From the NCBI GenBank assembly GCA_963579025.1, contig CAUZFZ010000114.1:1-35604 (forward strand): a stretch of 35,604 bases of DNA, written 5' to 3'. A program made the translations under genes and the position numbers. This DNA comes from CAUZFZ01 sp963579025 (GTDB lineage Bacteria; Planctomycetota; Planctomycetia; Planctomycetales; Planctomycetaceae). This document shows positions 26,547-35,411 of the stretch, one piece after another. The notes under the pieces are model-generated. The model saw nothing but the letters and a program-made list of their open reading frames with translations, made no database searches and was not told the origin of the DNA. The first letter of the stretch is position 1. Each line of letters starts with the position of its first letter.

Positions 26547-28318
26547 TAACGGCGCTTGTCTGCCGTGCGAATCTCCGCATCGGACGAAACTCCCAGATGC
26601 AGCAGTGTTCGATGGAGAATCTGTCTGGCCGGTGGCGCAGCGATGACTCCTCCGTAGTGTGTCCTGCCGGACTGTGGTTCATCGACGACCACCAGAACCA
26701 GGACGCGAGGATCGTGCGCGGGTGCACCGCAGATAAAGGACGCCGTGTGCAGTGTGTCCGAATAGCCGCCACCGTTCGGATCCATCTTCTGCGCAGTTCC
26801 TGTTTTGCCGAATACGGCATAGCTATCCAGTTGCGCCTTCGTTCCCGTACCGCGTTTGACGACTTCCGTCATCGGGACCTCAACGATCCATTTCGCGATG
26901 TCAGTCTGCACTGTTGGAGTGACGATTGTGGTGGGGACGGAATTGCGTGGCTCGTCAGTCGACGCAACGAAAGCGGATTCGGAATCGTGTCGATGGCCGT
27001 GAACACCGCTCAGGATTCGAGGAGTAATGAGACGCCCTCCATTCGCCAGAGCCGCGTGTGCCGTCATTAACTGCAACGGGGTCACGGCCAGTTCCTGACC
27101 CATGGGGATGGACCCTGTGGAATAACTGTTCCACTTATCCAACGGCCGCAGTAACCCAGGTAGTTCGCCTGGTAGATCGATCCCGGTGCGGTTCCCGAAG
27201 CCGAACGCGATCGTCGCCCGGTAGAGCTCCGCATTGCCCAGACGCTCGCCGATCTTCGCCATTCCAATGTTGCTCGACTTAACCAGAATGTCGGTCACGC
27301 TCAGCTTGCCGTAACGGTGATGATCATGCAGCTCACGGCGGCCCATGCGGTACATGCCGTTCTCGCAATGGAACATCTCGTCGCGGCTGATCACGCCCTG
27401 CTCCAAAGCCCACGCGACGATGAACGGTTTCAACGTGGAACCCGGTTCGTACACGATGCTGATGGCCTGGTTTTTCCATGCATCGGCCGGCACATCGGAC
27501 GGATCATCCGGCGAGTACGTTGGCCGCGACGCCATGGCCAGAATATCACCAACTCGCGGGTCCATAACGATTACGGAAGCCGATCGGGGACTCCATTTCT
27601 CAACGATGCTGTCGAGTTCCTGTTCAGCGAACATCTGCACGGCGAGATCAATGGTGAGACTGACTTCGTCGAAGCGTTGCGGTTCGCTTTCCGGATCAAA
27701 GCTGACTTCGACGATTCGACCCATCGCGTCTCGGACCAGTCTCCGACGTCCCGGTTGTCCGACGATGAGATAATCCAGGCTTTGCTCGACACCGCCGCGA
27801 CCGCGACCGTCGATGTCGCGCAGCCCCAGCACGTGGGCCGCCAGATGGCCCTGCGGATAACGTCGCAGAAACTCGTCCCGGAATCCGTGTGACCCGGGCG
27901 GCCATTCGAACTGTTCGACGGCGTCGACTTCATCAGCCGACAGACGTCGTTTGAGCCAGACAAATCGACGATTCCGCTGTCGCGCATTCGCGATCGTCTC
28001 GACCAGAAGGTCCGTGTCGAGGTTCAGTGCCGCAGCCAGCTCGATGAAGAACTCTGTGTCAACGTCCAGGCGTGTCGGGTCAACGAACAGACTCGACATA
28101 ACGATCGTCGACGCGAGGAGTTTGCCATGGCGATCAACAATGTCTGCCGGTCGCGCGGGAACTTCGACTTCAATCTCTCGCTGCCGAGCGGCGGAAGCAG
28201 ACAGTTCACGATTCTGAAACTGCTGAATATGGACCAGCCGCCCTGCGACGATCAGCCACAGTGACACCATCAGCCCGGCAATCAGCTTCGTTCGCCAGGC
28301 GTGTGGCTGGGTGGGCAT
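26546..28318 (-). CDS. ftsI: Penicillin-binding protein, FtsI/PBP3 type
   Basis: A 590-residue class B penicillin-binding protein, the transpeptidase that cross-links septal peptidoglycan. Seen: one membrane anchor (about 11-28), a PBP dimerisation domain (RPADIVDRHGKLLA, about 56-200), and a transpeptidase domain with all three catalytic motifs: the active Ser in STLK (S294, K297), SSN (348-350) and KTG (505-507, in FGKTGTAQK). No PASTA repeats follow. ATG 28318 is my choice; a TTG at 28345 is in frame but weaker. It lies 85 bp after the ftsL-like gene and is the last gene of a dcw-type cluster. Planctomycetes lack FtsZ, so its role in division there is open; it would still make cell-wall cross-links. 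Its stop codon joins the repeat element. Confidence 0.95.
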   Translation of the reverse strand: MPTQPHAWRTKLIAGLMVSLWLIVAGRLVHIQQFQNRELSASAARQREIEVEVPARPADIVDRHGKLLASTIVMSSLFVDPTRLDVDTEFFIELAAALNLDTDLLVETIANARQRNRRFVWLKRRLSADEVDAVEQFEWPPGSHGFRDEFLRRYPQGHLAAHVLGLRDIDGRGRGGVEQSLDYLIVGQPGRRRLVRDAMGRIVEVSFDPESEPQRFDEVSLTIDLAVQMFAEQELDSIVEKWSPRSASVIVMDPRVGDILAMASRPTYSPDDPSDVPADAWKNQAISIVYEPGSTLKPFIVAWALEQGVISRDEMFHCENGMYRMGRRELHDHHRYGKLSVTDILVKSSNIGMAKIGERLGNAELYRATIAFGFGNRTGIDLPGELPGLLRPLDKWNSYSTGSIPMGQELAVTPLQLMTAHAALANGGRLITPRILSGVHGHRHDSESAFVASTDEPRNSVPTTIVTPTVQTDIAKWIVEVPMTEVVKRGTGTKAQLDSYAVFGKTGTAQKMDPNGGGYSDTLHTASFICGAPAHDPRVLVLVVVDEPQSGRTHYGGVIAAPPARQILHRTLLHLGVSSDAEIRTADKRR

Positions 28319-28403
28319 GGAATTTATCGCGCACGGGAAACACAAAGATGTCCTGTCGCGGGAGCATGCTTTCGAATGATCTCCCGCAGAGCGTCGGGGC
28401 CGA

Positions 28404-28736
28404 TCACCGTCTGTTCTCGATGCGTGGATCGGTCAGTGGTCGTTGCCAGAACAATGTCGGCAATCGTCGCTGACCGCGGGCTCGATCGGGGCGCGGCGTA
28501 TTGGGCGCCGTCAAACCATCGCCGCCGCTGACGTCGACCGTTTCGAACAGACGCTCAATCGCCGCCAGTCGCTGCGAGCGGAGTCGCAGACGGGCGTGCT
28601 CCTCACGCAGAACATCCATGCGGTAGTGCTGTCGGCTGATCTCGCGACGCAGGTCGAGATTCTGCTTCTCGATCGCGATTCCGATCAGCGACATCACAAC
28701 GACAAGAAAGACCGCACTGCCAAAGCGGAAGAACAT
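28404..28736 (-). CDS. ftsL: FtsL-like septum protein
   Basis: A 110-residue protein with one hydrophobic helix near the N-terminus (about 4-21), followed by a charged heptad-like stretch (22-65: EKQNLDLRREISRQHYRM, LREEHARLRLRSQRL) that should form a coiled coil. A Pro/Arg-rich tail follows. FtsL is very poorly conserved in sequence; the call rests on size, topology and position, since ftsL normally lies between rsmH and ftsI. FtsL works with FtsB and FtsQ in the divisome and activates FtsWI. It begins 45 bp after the LysM protein gene. The alternative is an unrelated short coiled-coil membrane protein. Confidence 0.72.
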   Translation of the reverse strand: MFFRFGSAVFLVVVMSLIGIAIEKQNLDLRREISRQHYRMDVLREEHARLRLRSQRLAAIERLFETVDVSGGDGLTAPNTPRPDRARGQRRLPTLFWQRPLTDPRIENRR

Positions 28737-28781
28737 GCAACGGGTTCCGGAAATCGAGCGGGATTCGTCCCAACTCGTCTT

Positions 28782-30674
28782 TCATCGGAACGTGGTGTTG
28801 CGCGCGATCAGCGGGACTCGGCTGGCGTCTGCGGGAAGTTGCAGGACCAAGCCAATCTGCAGCTTGTCCGGAGTTTGCAGTTCCTCGCGATTCATGTGGT
28901 AGATCTGCTTCCACCGCGATGCGCGTCCGAGGTGTTTCGCCGCGATCGTCGTCAGCGTGTCCTGCCCGCCGATGCGATACATCGGATAGCCCTGGGCATT
29001 AAAGAAAATACCGCCCGAAGTGGAACCACCGGTATCAGCGGACGAGGCCGTGGTGTCGATCCGGTTCGCGCTTTCGATCGATGCAATCGACTCAACCGGG
29101 ATTGTCGAACCAACCGACGGTACTGTTGCCCGGCTGGCTCCGAATGCGGCTGGATCGGGAATGGAGATAATCGCGCCGGTCCGCATGCGGTCCGGATTGG
29201 GAACCTGCTCGTGATTGTAATCCGCCAGTTTCTGCCAGTAGCGACCGCTGCCGTAGACCTTCTTCGAGATCGTCCAGAAGGAATCCCCCTGCTGTACGGT
29301 GTACTGCTCGGCCGCGACACCCGAGAGACTTGCCGTGCCGCTGTCGGCCCGCACTCCGATCAGTGGGTTGCCAATATCCGTATTGGTGAAGGAGTTGACC
29401 GAAGTCGGCCGGTCAAGGTTTTCAGGATACGGGTTCGGGCCGGTTACGACCGGTGACTGGAAGCCGTCGCCGGGTGCCGATTCTGCGAGTGATGGCGATG
29501 GGTCAAAGGGTTCGACGACCGGAAGTGCTCGCAGATCGGGTACGGGCTGATACCCGCCAGGGTCGGGCAAAGCGCCAATCGGAGCCACTGGCTGCACTTC
29601 ATATCCAGACGGATCGGGCAGGCCTGACACGTCGTAACTGGGTGTTGAGTTGCCCAGCTCGGGTTCGGGTTGACCATAGGTCGGTTGCGTGTTGTCGAAA
29701 CCTGGTCCAGGAATTACACCGACTTCCGTTCCGGCAAAACCGTCCGGACCAACTGGTCCCGACAGTTCTGGAACGGACACGTTGGGCGAGGGTAATGCCC
29801 CGGTTTCGAAACCAGGCGTCGTTTCGTAGCCGGGGTCAATCGTTGTGACTGCGATACCAGGTCCACCGGGATCGGGCATGGGTAATCCCGTCAGCGGATC
29901 GGTTGGCGGCTCGGGTGCAAATGGATCACCACCCGGATTTCCAGGTTCGGGCAGCGCGCCAGCCGTTTCGTATGTCGGGTTGAGCGATCCGGGCAGCTCT
30001 GTTGTCGGGTCAAGCGGGGACGGCAAAGAACTGATCCCTGGAAACTCTGACGGTAGGGCCGGCTGGCTCTCGAGCAGGCCGGATGGACGTTCTGCGATTG
30101 TATCCGCGGGCCCGGGAGACGGAGTCGGTCCGAACAGAGCGTCATCCGGGTCGACACTCGCTACTGCCCTGCCGGGAATGTCCGAGTCTGGCCAGGGTGC
30201 GTCCGGCACATCAGTGGCCGGTGGTTCCCCGCCGAAGTTTTCACTCGGCTCAAACCCGTCCGGGTCGCCAGTCTCTGTAATGACCAGTCCAGCGGGACCT
30301 GGTGGCAGGAATGCGTCTGGGTCACCCTCAGGTGTCGGCGGTGTGGCGCTATCGGGACCGAGCTGTGCGGCGGGAGGCCCCCCCGCAAGTTTTTCTTTTG
30401 TCTTGTCATCGCCGAAGAAGCTCTTGGCAACGACAACTCCTAGCAAGACGACGAGCAAACCAATCGCGGCGAAGCCGACAAGGACCTCTCGCGTCAGCTT
30501 GCGTTTCTTACCTTCGAACCCCCAGTCGTCGGCCGAATCGTCCGACGCGGAATCAACCGTGCCATCGATTTCGCCGCCGTTCTCGACCGCATTAACGTCC
30601 GAGTTTTCCTCGGCGTCTCCGGTCCCGGCGAATGCTTCCTGGGGGTAGTTTTCCACGTATTGTTTGTCGGTCAT
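28782..30674 (-). CDS. Single-pass membrane protein with long Pro/Gly/Asp-rich stretch and two LysM domains
   Basis: A 630-residue protein of unknown function that should bind the cell wall. Seen: an acidic cytoplasmic N-terminus (1-62), a positive KKRKL stop then one transmembrane helix (64-84), a very long low-complexity extracytoplasmic stretch (about 90-450) rich in Pro, Gly, Asp and Glu, then LysM 1 (458-504, YTVQQGDSFWTISKKVYG) and LysM 2 (about 565-614, YRIGGQDTLTTIAAKHLG), joined by a Ser/Thr/Ala-rich linker. LysM domains bind N-acetylglucosamine in peptidoglycan. Its start overlaps the rsmH stop by 4 bp (ATGA), so it is translationally coupled to rsmH, and it sits before ftsL and ftsI. 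It probably tethers the cytoplasmic membrane to the wall, perhaps at the division site. No known dcw gene occupies this place in other phyla as far as I know. Confidence 0.88.
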   Translation of the reverse strand: MTDKQYVENYPQEAFAGTGDAEENSDVNAVENGGEIDGTVDSASDDSADDWGFEGKKRKLTREVLVGFAAIGLLVVLLGVVVAKSFFGDDKTKEKLAGGPPAAQLGPDSATPPTPEGDPDAFLPPGPAGLVITETGDPDGFEPSENFGGEPPATDVPDAPWPDSDIPGRAVASVDPDDALFGPTPSPGPADTIAERPSGLLESQPALPSEFPGISSLPSPLDPTTELPGSLNPTYETAGALPEPGNPGGDPFAPEPPTDPLTGLPMPDPGGPGIAVTTIDPGYETTPGFETGALPSPNVSVPELSGPVGPDGFAGTEVGVIPGPGFDNTQPTYGQPEPELGNSTPSYDVSGLPDPSGYEVQPVAPIGALPDPGGYQPVPDLRALPVVEPFDPSPSLAESAPGDGFQSPVVTGPNPYPENLDRPTSVNSFTNTDIGNPLIGVRADSGTASLSGVAAEQYTVQQGDSFWTISKKVYGSGRYWQKLADYNHEQVPNPDRMRTGAIISIPDPAAFGASRATVPSVGSTIPVESIASIESANRIDTTASSADTGGSTSGGIFFNAQGYPMYRIGGQDTLTTIAAKHLGRASRWKQIYHMNREELQTPDKLQIGLVLQLPADASRVPLIARNTTFR

Positions 30675-31555
30675 TGCTTCACCGCAGTGCGAAGTCTGGC
30701 GCTCCTGGAGCGCGGGTTGATCCGAATCTCCGCCGGTGTTGGCGTGATCGGTTTCCTGGTGAAGACCTGCCAGTGGTCTCCACCCCGAAACGCATTCTTC
30801 ACAAGTCTGTCTTCAAGTGAGTGAAACGTGATGACCACCAGCCGACCGCCGGGAGTCAGACACTCCCACAGACCGCCATCCAATGCCTGCTCCAGATGTC
30901 GCAGCTCGTCGTTGACGGCAATCCGCAACGCCTGAAACACACGTGTGGACGGTTCCTTCCGTGACTGCCGCCGTACATGAGCCGGGATGGCTTCGTTCAC
31001 AGCCGCAGTCAGATCGCCGGTGGTTTGGAGTGGTCGCGTGCGACGCCGCTCGACAATGTGTCGGGCCATCGACTCACTGAACCGCTCCTCGCCGTATCTC
31101 TGCAGAATGTCCGTGAGAGACGACTCATCCATATGAGCCAGCAGGTCCGCAGCGGACTCACCAGAACTCACATCAAACCGCATATCGAGGGGGGCGTCGG
31201 TCGAGTACCCGAATCCGCGGTCACGATCGGCGAGCTGATCAGACGACAGCCCCAGATCGAGCAGAATGCGGTCAACGGATTCAATTCCAAGCCCATCAAG
31301 TTCGCTTCGAATGTCGAGATAGTTGGCCTGCCGCAGATGAATGTTCGGACCACTGACTTTCTCAGCGGCAAATCCAAGCATCATGGGATCACGGTCGAGG
31401 CCGACCAGAGTGCCTTCCGAGCCGATCTGTTCGACGATCTTCTGACTGTGCCCGGCGGCCCCAAGTGTTCCGTCCACAACAGTCAGTCCAGGTGAGAGAT
31501 TCAGCTGTTGCAGAACCTCGCGCAGCATGACAGAAACATGGACCGAACCGGCCAC
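30671..31555 (-). CDS. rsmH: 16S rRNA (cytosine1402-N4)-methyltransferase
   Basis: A 294-residue SAM-dependent methyltransferase (RsmH, formerly MraW), which N4-methylates C1402 in the 16S rRNA decoding centre. Seen: the starting SVHVSVMLREVL, matching the family's conserved HxPV region; the SAM-binding VDGTLGAAGHS (about 27-37); the RILLDLGLSSDQL and RGFGYSTDAPLDMRFD motifs; and the C-terminal HSLEDRLVKNAF and PTPAEIRINPRSRSARLR motifs typical of RsmH. It is normally the second gene of the dcw cluster after mraZ. Here mraZ is absent. The start is GTG 31555, because the HVSV motif would be lost with ATG 31528. It ends by overlapping the LysM gene by 4 bp. Confidence 0.97.
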   Translation of the reverse strand: MAGSVHVSVMLREVLQQLNLSPGLTVVDGTLGAAGHSQKIVEQIGSEGTLVGLDRDPMMLGFAAEKVSGPNIHLRQANYLDIRSELDGLGIESVDRILLDLGLSSDQLADRDRGFGYSTDAPLDMRFDVSSGESAADLLAHMDESSLTDILQRYGEERFSESMARHIVERRRTRPLQTTGDLTAAVNEAIPAHVRRQSRKEPSTRVFQALRIAVNDELRHLEQALDGGLWECLTPGGRLVVITFHSLEDRLVKNAFRGGDHWQVFTRKPITPTPAEIRINPRSRSARLRTAVKQ

Positions 31556-31928
31556 GGGAAACCTGAGAGTGTGAATCGGGAGGGAGAATCGGGAGGGAGA
31601 ATCAGGCAGGCAGTTCTGAAGAACTCACCGGAAAAGTAGGGTGCGTTTTCAGACAGGGATGAGATCGCTGAGAAATCAGCAGGGAAGGGACTCACCCGAC
31701 GGTCAAATCGGGCGGCGGCTTGTAGACGATCAACGAATTCCCGCAAAGATCAGTTTTGACCGGGTTCGCATACGATGTTGCGGACTTTCAGCGACGGCTC
31801 GTGCGACACGTAGCCCTCCTCGTTGAAAGTCCATTTGTCCGTCTTGATGCTCCCATGAGTTTTCGGAAGTCATCCCGCCAGGACACGGTCGTCGGGATCG
31901 GCGGTGTCCGAATCAGATGCTCGACAGG
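31556..31928. other. Intergenic region upstream of rsmH
   Basis: A 373-bp stretch between the mosaic-protein gene end and the rsmH start. Apart from the 13-bp tandem repeat near rsmH I see no supportable gene; in particular there is no mraZ. It should carry the promoter of the rsmH-LysM-ftsL-ftsI set. Confidence 0.5.
31573..31610. repeat. 13-bp tandem repeat upstream of rsmH
   Basis: Two perfect 13-bp copies of GAATCGGGAGGGA (31573-31585 and 31586-31598) are followed by a diverged third (GAATCAGGCAGG, 31599-31610). On the minus strand they lie 18-55 bp before the GTG start of rsmH, so in its leader or promoter. MraZ boxes are also tandem repeats upstream of dcw genes, but these have a 13-bp period rather than the 10 known for E. 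coli. Confidence 0.8.
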
Positions 31929-34900
31929 CTATTGCCCCGTTGACGCGGCTGGTTGCACAACGATCAACTTCGGATCGTCGACATCCTGCGATGCGAGTCT
32001 TGTTCCGTCGGTGCTGAACGCGCTGACCGGGCCGACGGTCGGGAGTTGACCGCGTTCAGCTCCAGTGTCCGCATCCCACTGCTTGACGATTCCGTCGCTG
32101 CAGACAGAGACGATCCTCATTCCGTCACGGCTGAACGCGACGTCTGTCAGTCCGCCGGTGTGACCTGAAAGTGCGTGCCGAGCCAGCTTCGTCTCCAGGT
32201 CCCATAACTTCAAACTGTCACGCTGGGACCCTGCGATGAGTGCCTTTCCGTCTGGACTGAAGGCAACAGCAGTAACGGAACCATCCTTCATCATGATTTC
32301 AAATTGAAGCTTGCTCGATGGGGCATCCAGAAACTGGACGCGTCCCTCACAGCCGGCTGCCAGCGTTGAACCATTCGGGCTGAAGGCGAGTGATTTGATA
32401 TACTTGTAGCAATTGTGCTTCCCAGTGGACTGCCCGGAGGCGACGTTCCAGAACTCTGCAAGGTCATGATGGCCGGCGGCGAGTGTCTGGCTATCCGGAC
32501 TGAATGTCAGGGCGCCCACCGCTCCCTTCAGTTTGCTGAGCGTGAATCGGACTTGCCCCGACGGGATGTCCCACACTTTGATGGCGTCACTGGAGCCCGA
32601 TGCCAGCATCTTTCCATCCGGGCTGATCGCAAGGCTCGTGATCTCTGAGAGCGCAGTAACGAGACTGAGTTTCTCGTCTCCGCTCGCTGTGTCCCACAGT
32701 TTGATGGTGTCCGAATCCGCAGACACCAGAGTCTTTCCGCCTGGCCCGAATGCCAGACGGACAATCGGCTTCGCATGCCCCGACAGTGTGAGGAGTTCCT
32801 TGTTTGCGACCGCATCCACTTGAGTGCGAGTGGACCTGGCTGAGGCGGCCTTCAGATTTTCCGGGCCAATCGGCACTACTACTCGCAACCCGTGGCTGCG
32901 GGAGTGCTTCGTGGCGTATTGAATCCGACGCGCGGACCGGGCAAATCCCGGCTCGTAGTCGAACCATCCGCCACGCAACTGGTGCTTGTCCTGCCCTGTT
33001 GGAGGCGGCCCTGTGGGATCGACCGCAATACTATCTGCGAATTCTCCGTAGTAGTCGGCCGCCCACGGGTCCTGAACCCATTCGGCAACATTGCCGTGGA
33101 CGTCGTGGAGGCCGAATGGGTTCGGCAGTAGCTCCCCGACAGGATGTGTCGTCATCCCGCCGGACCTGCTGACCCACGCCGCCTGTTTCAATTCCCCGGT
33201 CGTCCAATAAGCCGTCTGTGTCCCGGCCCGCGCGGAGTACTCCCATTCGGCCTCGGTGGGCAGTCGCACTTCGCGTCCGAGGTGCGTTCCCAGCTGCCGG
33301 CAGAAGTCGACTGCGGCATTCCACTTGACGTTTTCCACGGGATGGCGGCTCGTGTCGATGTCGGCAACGAGTTCGCTCTGGAGGCCCATTGCGGCGAAAA
33401 CCGAAGGATTGGTCTTCGCAATCGCCTCATACTGTTCCTGCGTGACCTCGTACTTCCCAACGTAGAATGGACGGGTGAGACGAACCGTGTGTCGAGGCAC
33501 CTCGCTTTGGATGGACTCGACGTAGTCCTTGTACTTCTGACTTGTCGCGAGATCCTCCGCGATCTTCTCTGGCGTGCTCCCCATCGCGAACTCGCCTGGT
33601 GGGACGAGGACGAGTGTCAACCTGACGTTACCGGGCAGCACGACTTCCTTCTCGATCGGCTCATCGAGGTGCTTCGCCCACGCCTCCTGATGGGCTTTCG
33701 CGGCCGCCGCGTCGAACGGCGCCACCGCGAGTGGCGGCCCCTTGGTCAGTCCGGACGTCTCCCGTGGCATGGGCCGCAACAGCTTTGCCGATCCGGAGAG
33801 CATCTTCAGAGTGACGACCGAAAACTCGGTTTCCACCAGCGCTGCCGAGTTGAGCCGGATGTGAGGCTGGCGGAGCGGGCTCAATTCAGACATCGGGGCA
33901 GTCCAATCGAAGAGTTGCTTCCCATCGAAATGGACTTGAATTCGCGCCGATGACTTCTCTGGAAGAGTGGTAACGGCAACTCGATACTCATGCCGTCCTG
34001 GCTTGCGGGGTTCAAGGCTGACCGTCTTTGGATTGGCTCTGTCCTTGTCAGTTAAATTGAAAATCCCTGTGTACCCGGCCAAACCCCCTGCGCTTTGATC
34101 GGCCACCGGGAGAGTAAAGGCCAGAATGTGATTGTCCAGCTTCACATTGTGCCACACCACTCTCAGTTCGTAATCCCCGTCAACTGAGACAGGAAGTTTG
34201 AGATTGCCGACGTTGGAGAACAGTTTGTCTTCCTCTTTTCGCCAACTGCCCTTGAATACGTCTTTGGATGTATCGACGAGAGGAATCAGACTGACTTCGC
34301 CATCCGCCGGCGTGATTGATTCTGTTAGCTCGATAGCGTCGGACGGTGATCCGGCATTCGGTTCCCATTGGAGTTTGCAATCAGGCAGCGACTTCTGCAG
34401 GTCGTCGATTCCGGCCTGTGTGATCGCCGATTGTTCAAGTCGGAGTAATGTCAATCGTTCAAGTTTTTTGATGTGTTCCAGCGCGGCGTCGGTCAAATTC
34501 GTTTCGGTTATCATGAGTTGCGACAGATAAGACAAAGGCGCCAAATCGGCCAGATCGGCGTCCGTAATTCGAGATCCTCCTAGATTGAGCTTTAAGAGCT
34601 TTCGCAGTCCGCTCAGGTGTTTCAGGCCTCCGCTGGAAATGGCATTCCCCGCCATCGCCAGTTCCGTTAACTGCGTCATTGTCCCAATGTGTGCCAGGCC
34701 GGCGTTTGTGATATTGCAATCATGAAGTGTAATATGCGTCACGTTGAACAGCTTGCTGACGTGCGAGAGAAACAGGTCTCCGTCCTCAACGGTGGCCTTG
34801 ATTTCCGTCAGCGAAGTCAGTGACTTGATGTACTGGCCGCACGCGCCTGTGAGCCTGCTTTGAAGGACATGCAATGCATGGATGTGTTTGAGTCCCACCA

Positions 34901-35411
34901 GTTTCTCAATATCACGGTCCGAAACGTTCTGACTCAGTTTGATGTCGATCAATTGAAGCTGGAATGGCTCAGAAGGTAATACGTCGCCTCGTCGGAAGTG
35001 CCCTTTATCAGTCTGCGCCCGGCCTCCAACGGACATGACCCATTCGGCTGCAATTCGGTCAGGGTCGGCGACCGTAGATGTTTCTACCCGGGTCCACTTT
35101 CCGCCAACGATCTTGCCGTGATGGTTGTTGCCGGATGAGTCTTTCAGGACGTCGCCCTGACCTTCGTCGAAGTGGTAGAGAACTACCGTATGTGCGTCGG
35201 CCTCGAATCGTTGTGGCGGCCGGAAATCGTCGGTGTAGCGGGCAACTTTGGAGAGTCGAAACTCGTCCATCACTCCTGAGTCGGGGAATTGTGCTCGCTT
35301 TCCCAAATGCAGCACTTCGAAAGTAGGCAGAGTCCTTTTATATGCTTCCGCAGCAACCTTTCGCCCGTTGACATAGAGAACCATCTCGGACTGTGTGAGG
35401 ACTCCCGCCAC
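31929..35411 (-). CDS. Mosaic protein: LamG part - LRR - SUMF1-like - seven WD40 repeats (5' end probably incomplete)
   Basis: At least 1160 residues, beginning at GTG 35411 inside a LamG/concanavalin-like domain. In order: LamG C-terminal half (about 1-120), with VLYHFDEGQGDVLKDSSGNN; leucine-rich repeats (about 175-350); a beta-rich region (about 355-540); a SUMF1/FGE-fold domain (about 604-847), with PPGEFAMGS, YEVTQEQY, RLPTEAEWEYSARAG, HGNVAEW and LRGGWFDY; and seven WD40 blades (about 874-1155). The two active-site cysteines of true formylglycine-generating enzymes are not in the RGGW segment, so this is probably a binding scaffold. Before GTG 35411 the frame stays open to a stop at 35589-35591, and the sequence there (AWRFYRHHKGV, GRRDHVAGV) still looks like LamG, so the real start may be further out or lost by a frameshift. 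Planctomycete relatives often carry a kinase in front. Confidence 0.85.
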   Translation of the reverse strand: MAGVLTQSEMVLYVNGRKVAAEAYKRTLPTFEVLHLGKRAQFPDSGVMDEFRLSKVARYTDDFRPPQRFEADAHTVVLYHFDEGQGDVLKDSSGNNHHGKIVGGKWTRVETSTVADPDRIAAEWVMSVGGRAQTDKGHFRRGDVLPSEPFQLQLIDIKLSQNVSDRDIEKLVGLKHIHALHVLQSRLTGACGQYIKSLTSLTEIKATVEDGDLFLSHVSKLFNVTHITLHDCNITNAGLAHIGTMTQLTELAMAGNAISSGGLKHLSGLRKLLKLNLGGSRITDADLADLAPLSYLSQLMITETNLTDAALEHIKKLERLTLLRLEQSAITQAGIDDLQKSLPDCKLQWEPNAGSPSDAIELTESITPADGEVSLIPLVDTSKDVFKGSWRKEEDKLFSNVGNLKLPVSVDGDYELRVVWHNVKLDNHILAFTLPVADQSAGGLAGYTGIFNLTDKDRANPKTVSLEPRKPGRHEYRVAVTTLPEKSSARIQVHFDGKQLFDWTAPMSELSPLRQPHIRLNSAALVETEFSVVTLKMLSGSAKLLRPMPRETSGLTKGPPLAVAPFDAAAAKAHQEAWAKHLDEPIEKEVVLPGNVRLTLVLVPPGEFAMGSTPEKIAEDLATSQKYKDYVESIQSEVPRHTVRLTRPFYVGKYEVTQEQYEAIAKTNPSVFAAMGLQSELVADIDTSRHPVENVKWNAAVDFCRQLGTHLGREVRLPTEAEWEYSARAGTQTAYWTTGELKQAAWVSRSGGMTTHPVGELLPNPFGLHDVHGNVAEWVQDPWAADYYGEFADSIAVDPTGPPPTGQDKHQLRGGWFDYEPGFARSARRIQYATKHSRSHGLRVVVPIGPENLKAASARSTRTQVDAVANKELLTLSGHAKPIVRLAFGPGGKTLVSADSDTIKLWDTASGDEKLSLVTALSEITSLAISPDGKMLASGSSDAIKVWDIPSGQVRFTLSKLKGAVGALTFSPDSQTLAAGHHDLAEFWNVASGQSTGKHNCYKYIKSLAFSPNGSTLAAGCEGRVQFLDAPSSKLQFEIMMKDGSVTAVAFSPDGKALIAGSQRDSLKLWDLETKLARHALSGHTGGLTDVAFSRDGMRIVSVCSDGIVKQWDADTGAERGQLPTVGPVSAFSTDGTRLASQDVDDPKLIVVQPAASTGQ

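Noticed and set aside
26342..27070. A 242-residue plus-strand open frame
   Set aside because: It runs antisense to the C-terminal part of ftsI and through the repeat element; no recognisable motif.
28443..29456. A 337-residue plus-strand open frame
   Set aside because: Antisense to the ftsL-like and LysM genes, with an Arg-rich shadow composition.
29845..30648. A 267-residue Gly/Ser/Pro-rich plus-strand open frame that looks like a low-complexity surface protein
   Set aside because: Its composition is a mirror of the Pro/Gly/Asp-rich stretch of the LysM protein on the other strand, which has a membrane helix and two LysM domains.
31573..31610. Classic MraZ boxes
   Set aside because: The repeat unit is 13 bp and differs from the TGGG-type boxes with 10-bp period known in E. 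coli, and no mraZ is present, so only a tandem repeat is claimed.
31556..31928. A possible mraZ gene before rsmH
   Set aside because: The open frames here show no MraZ/AbrB-type sequence.
33144..33953. A 269-residue plus-strand open frame
   Set aside because: Antisense to the SUMF1-like part of the mosaic gene; no motif.
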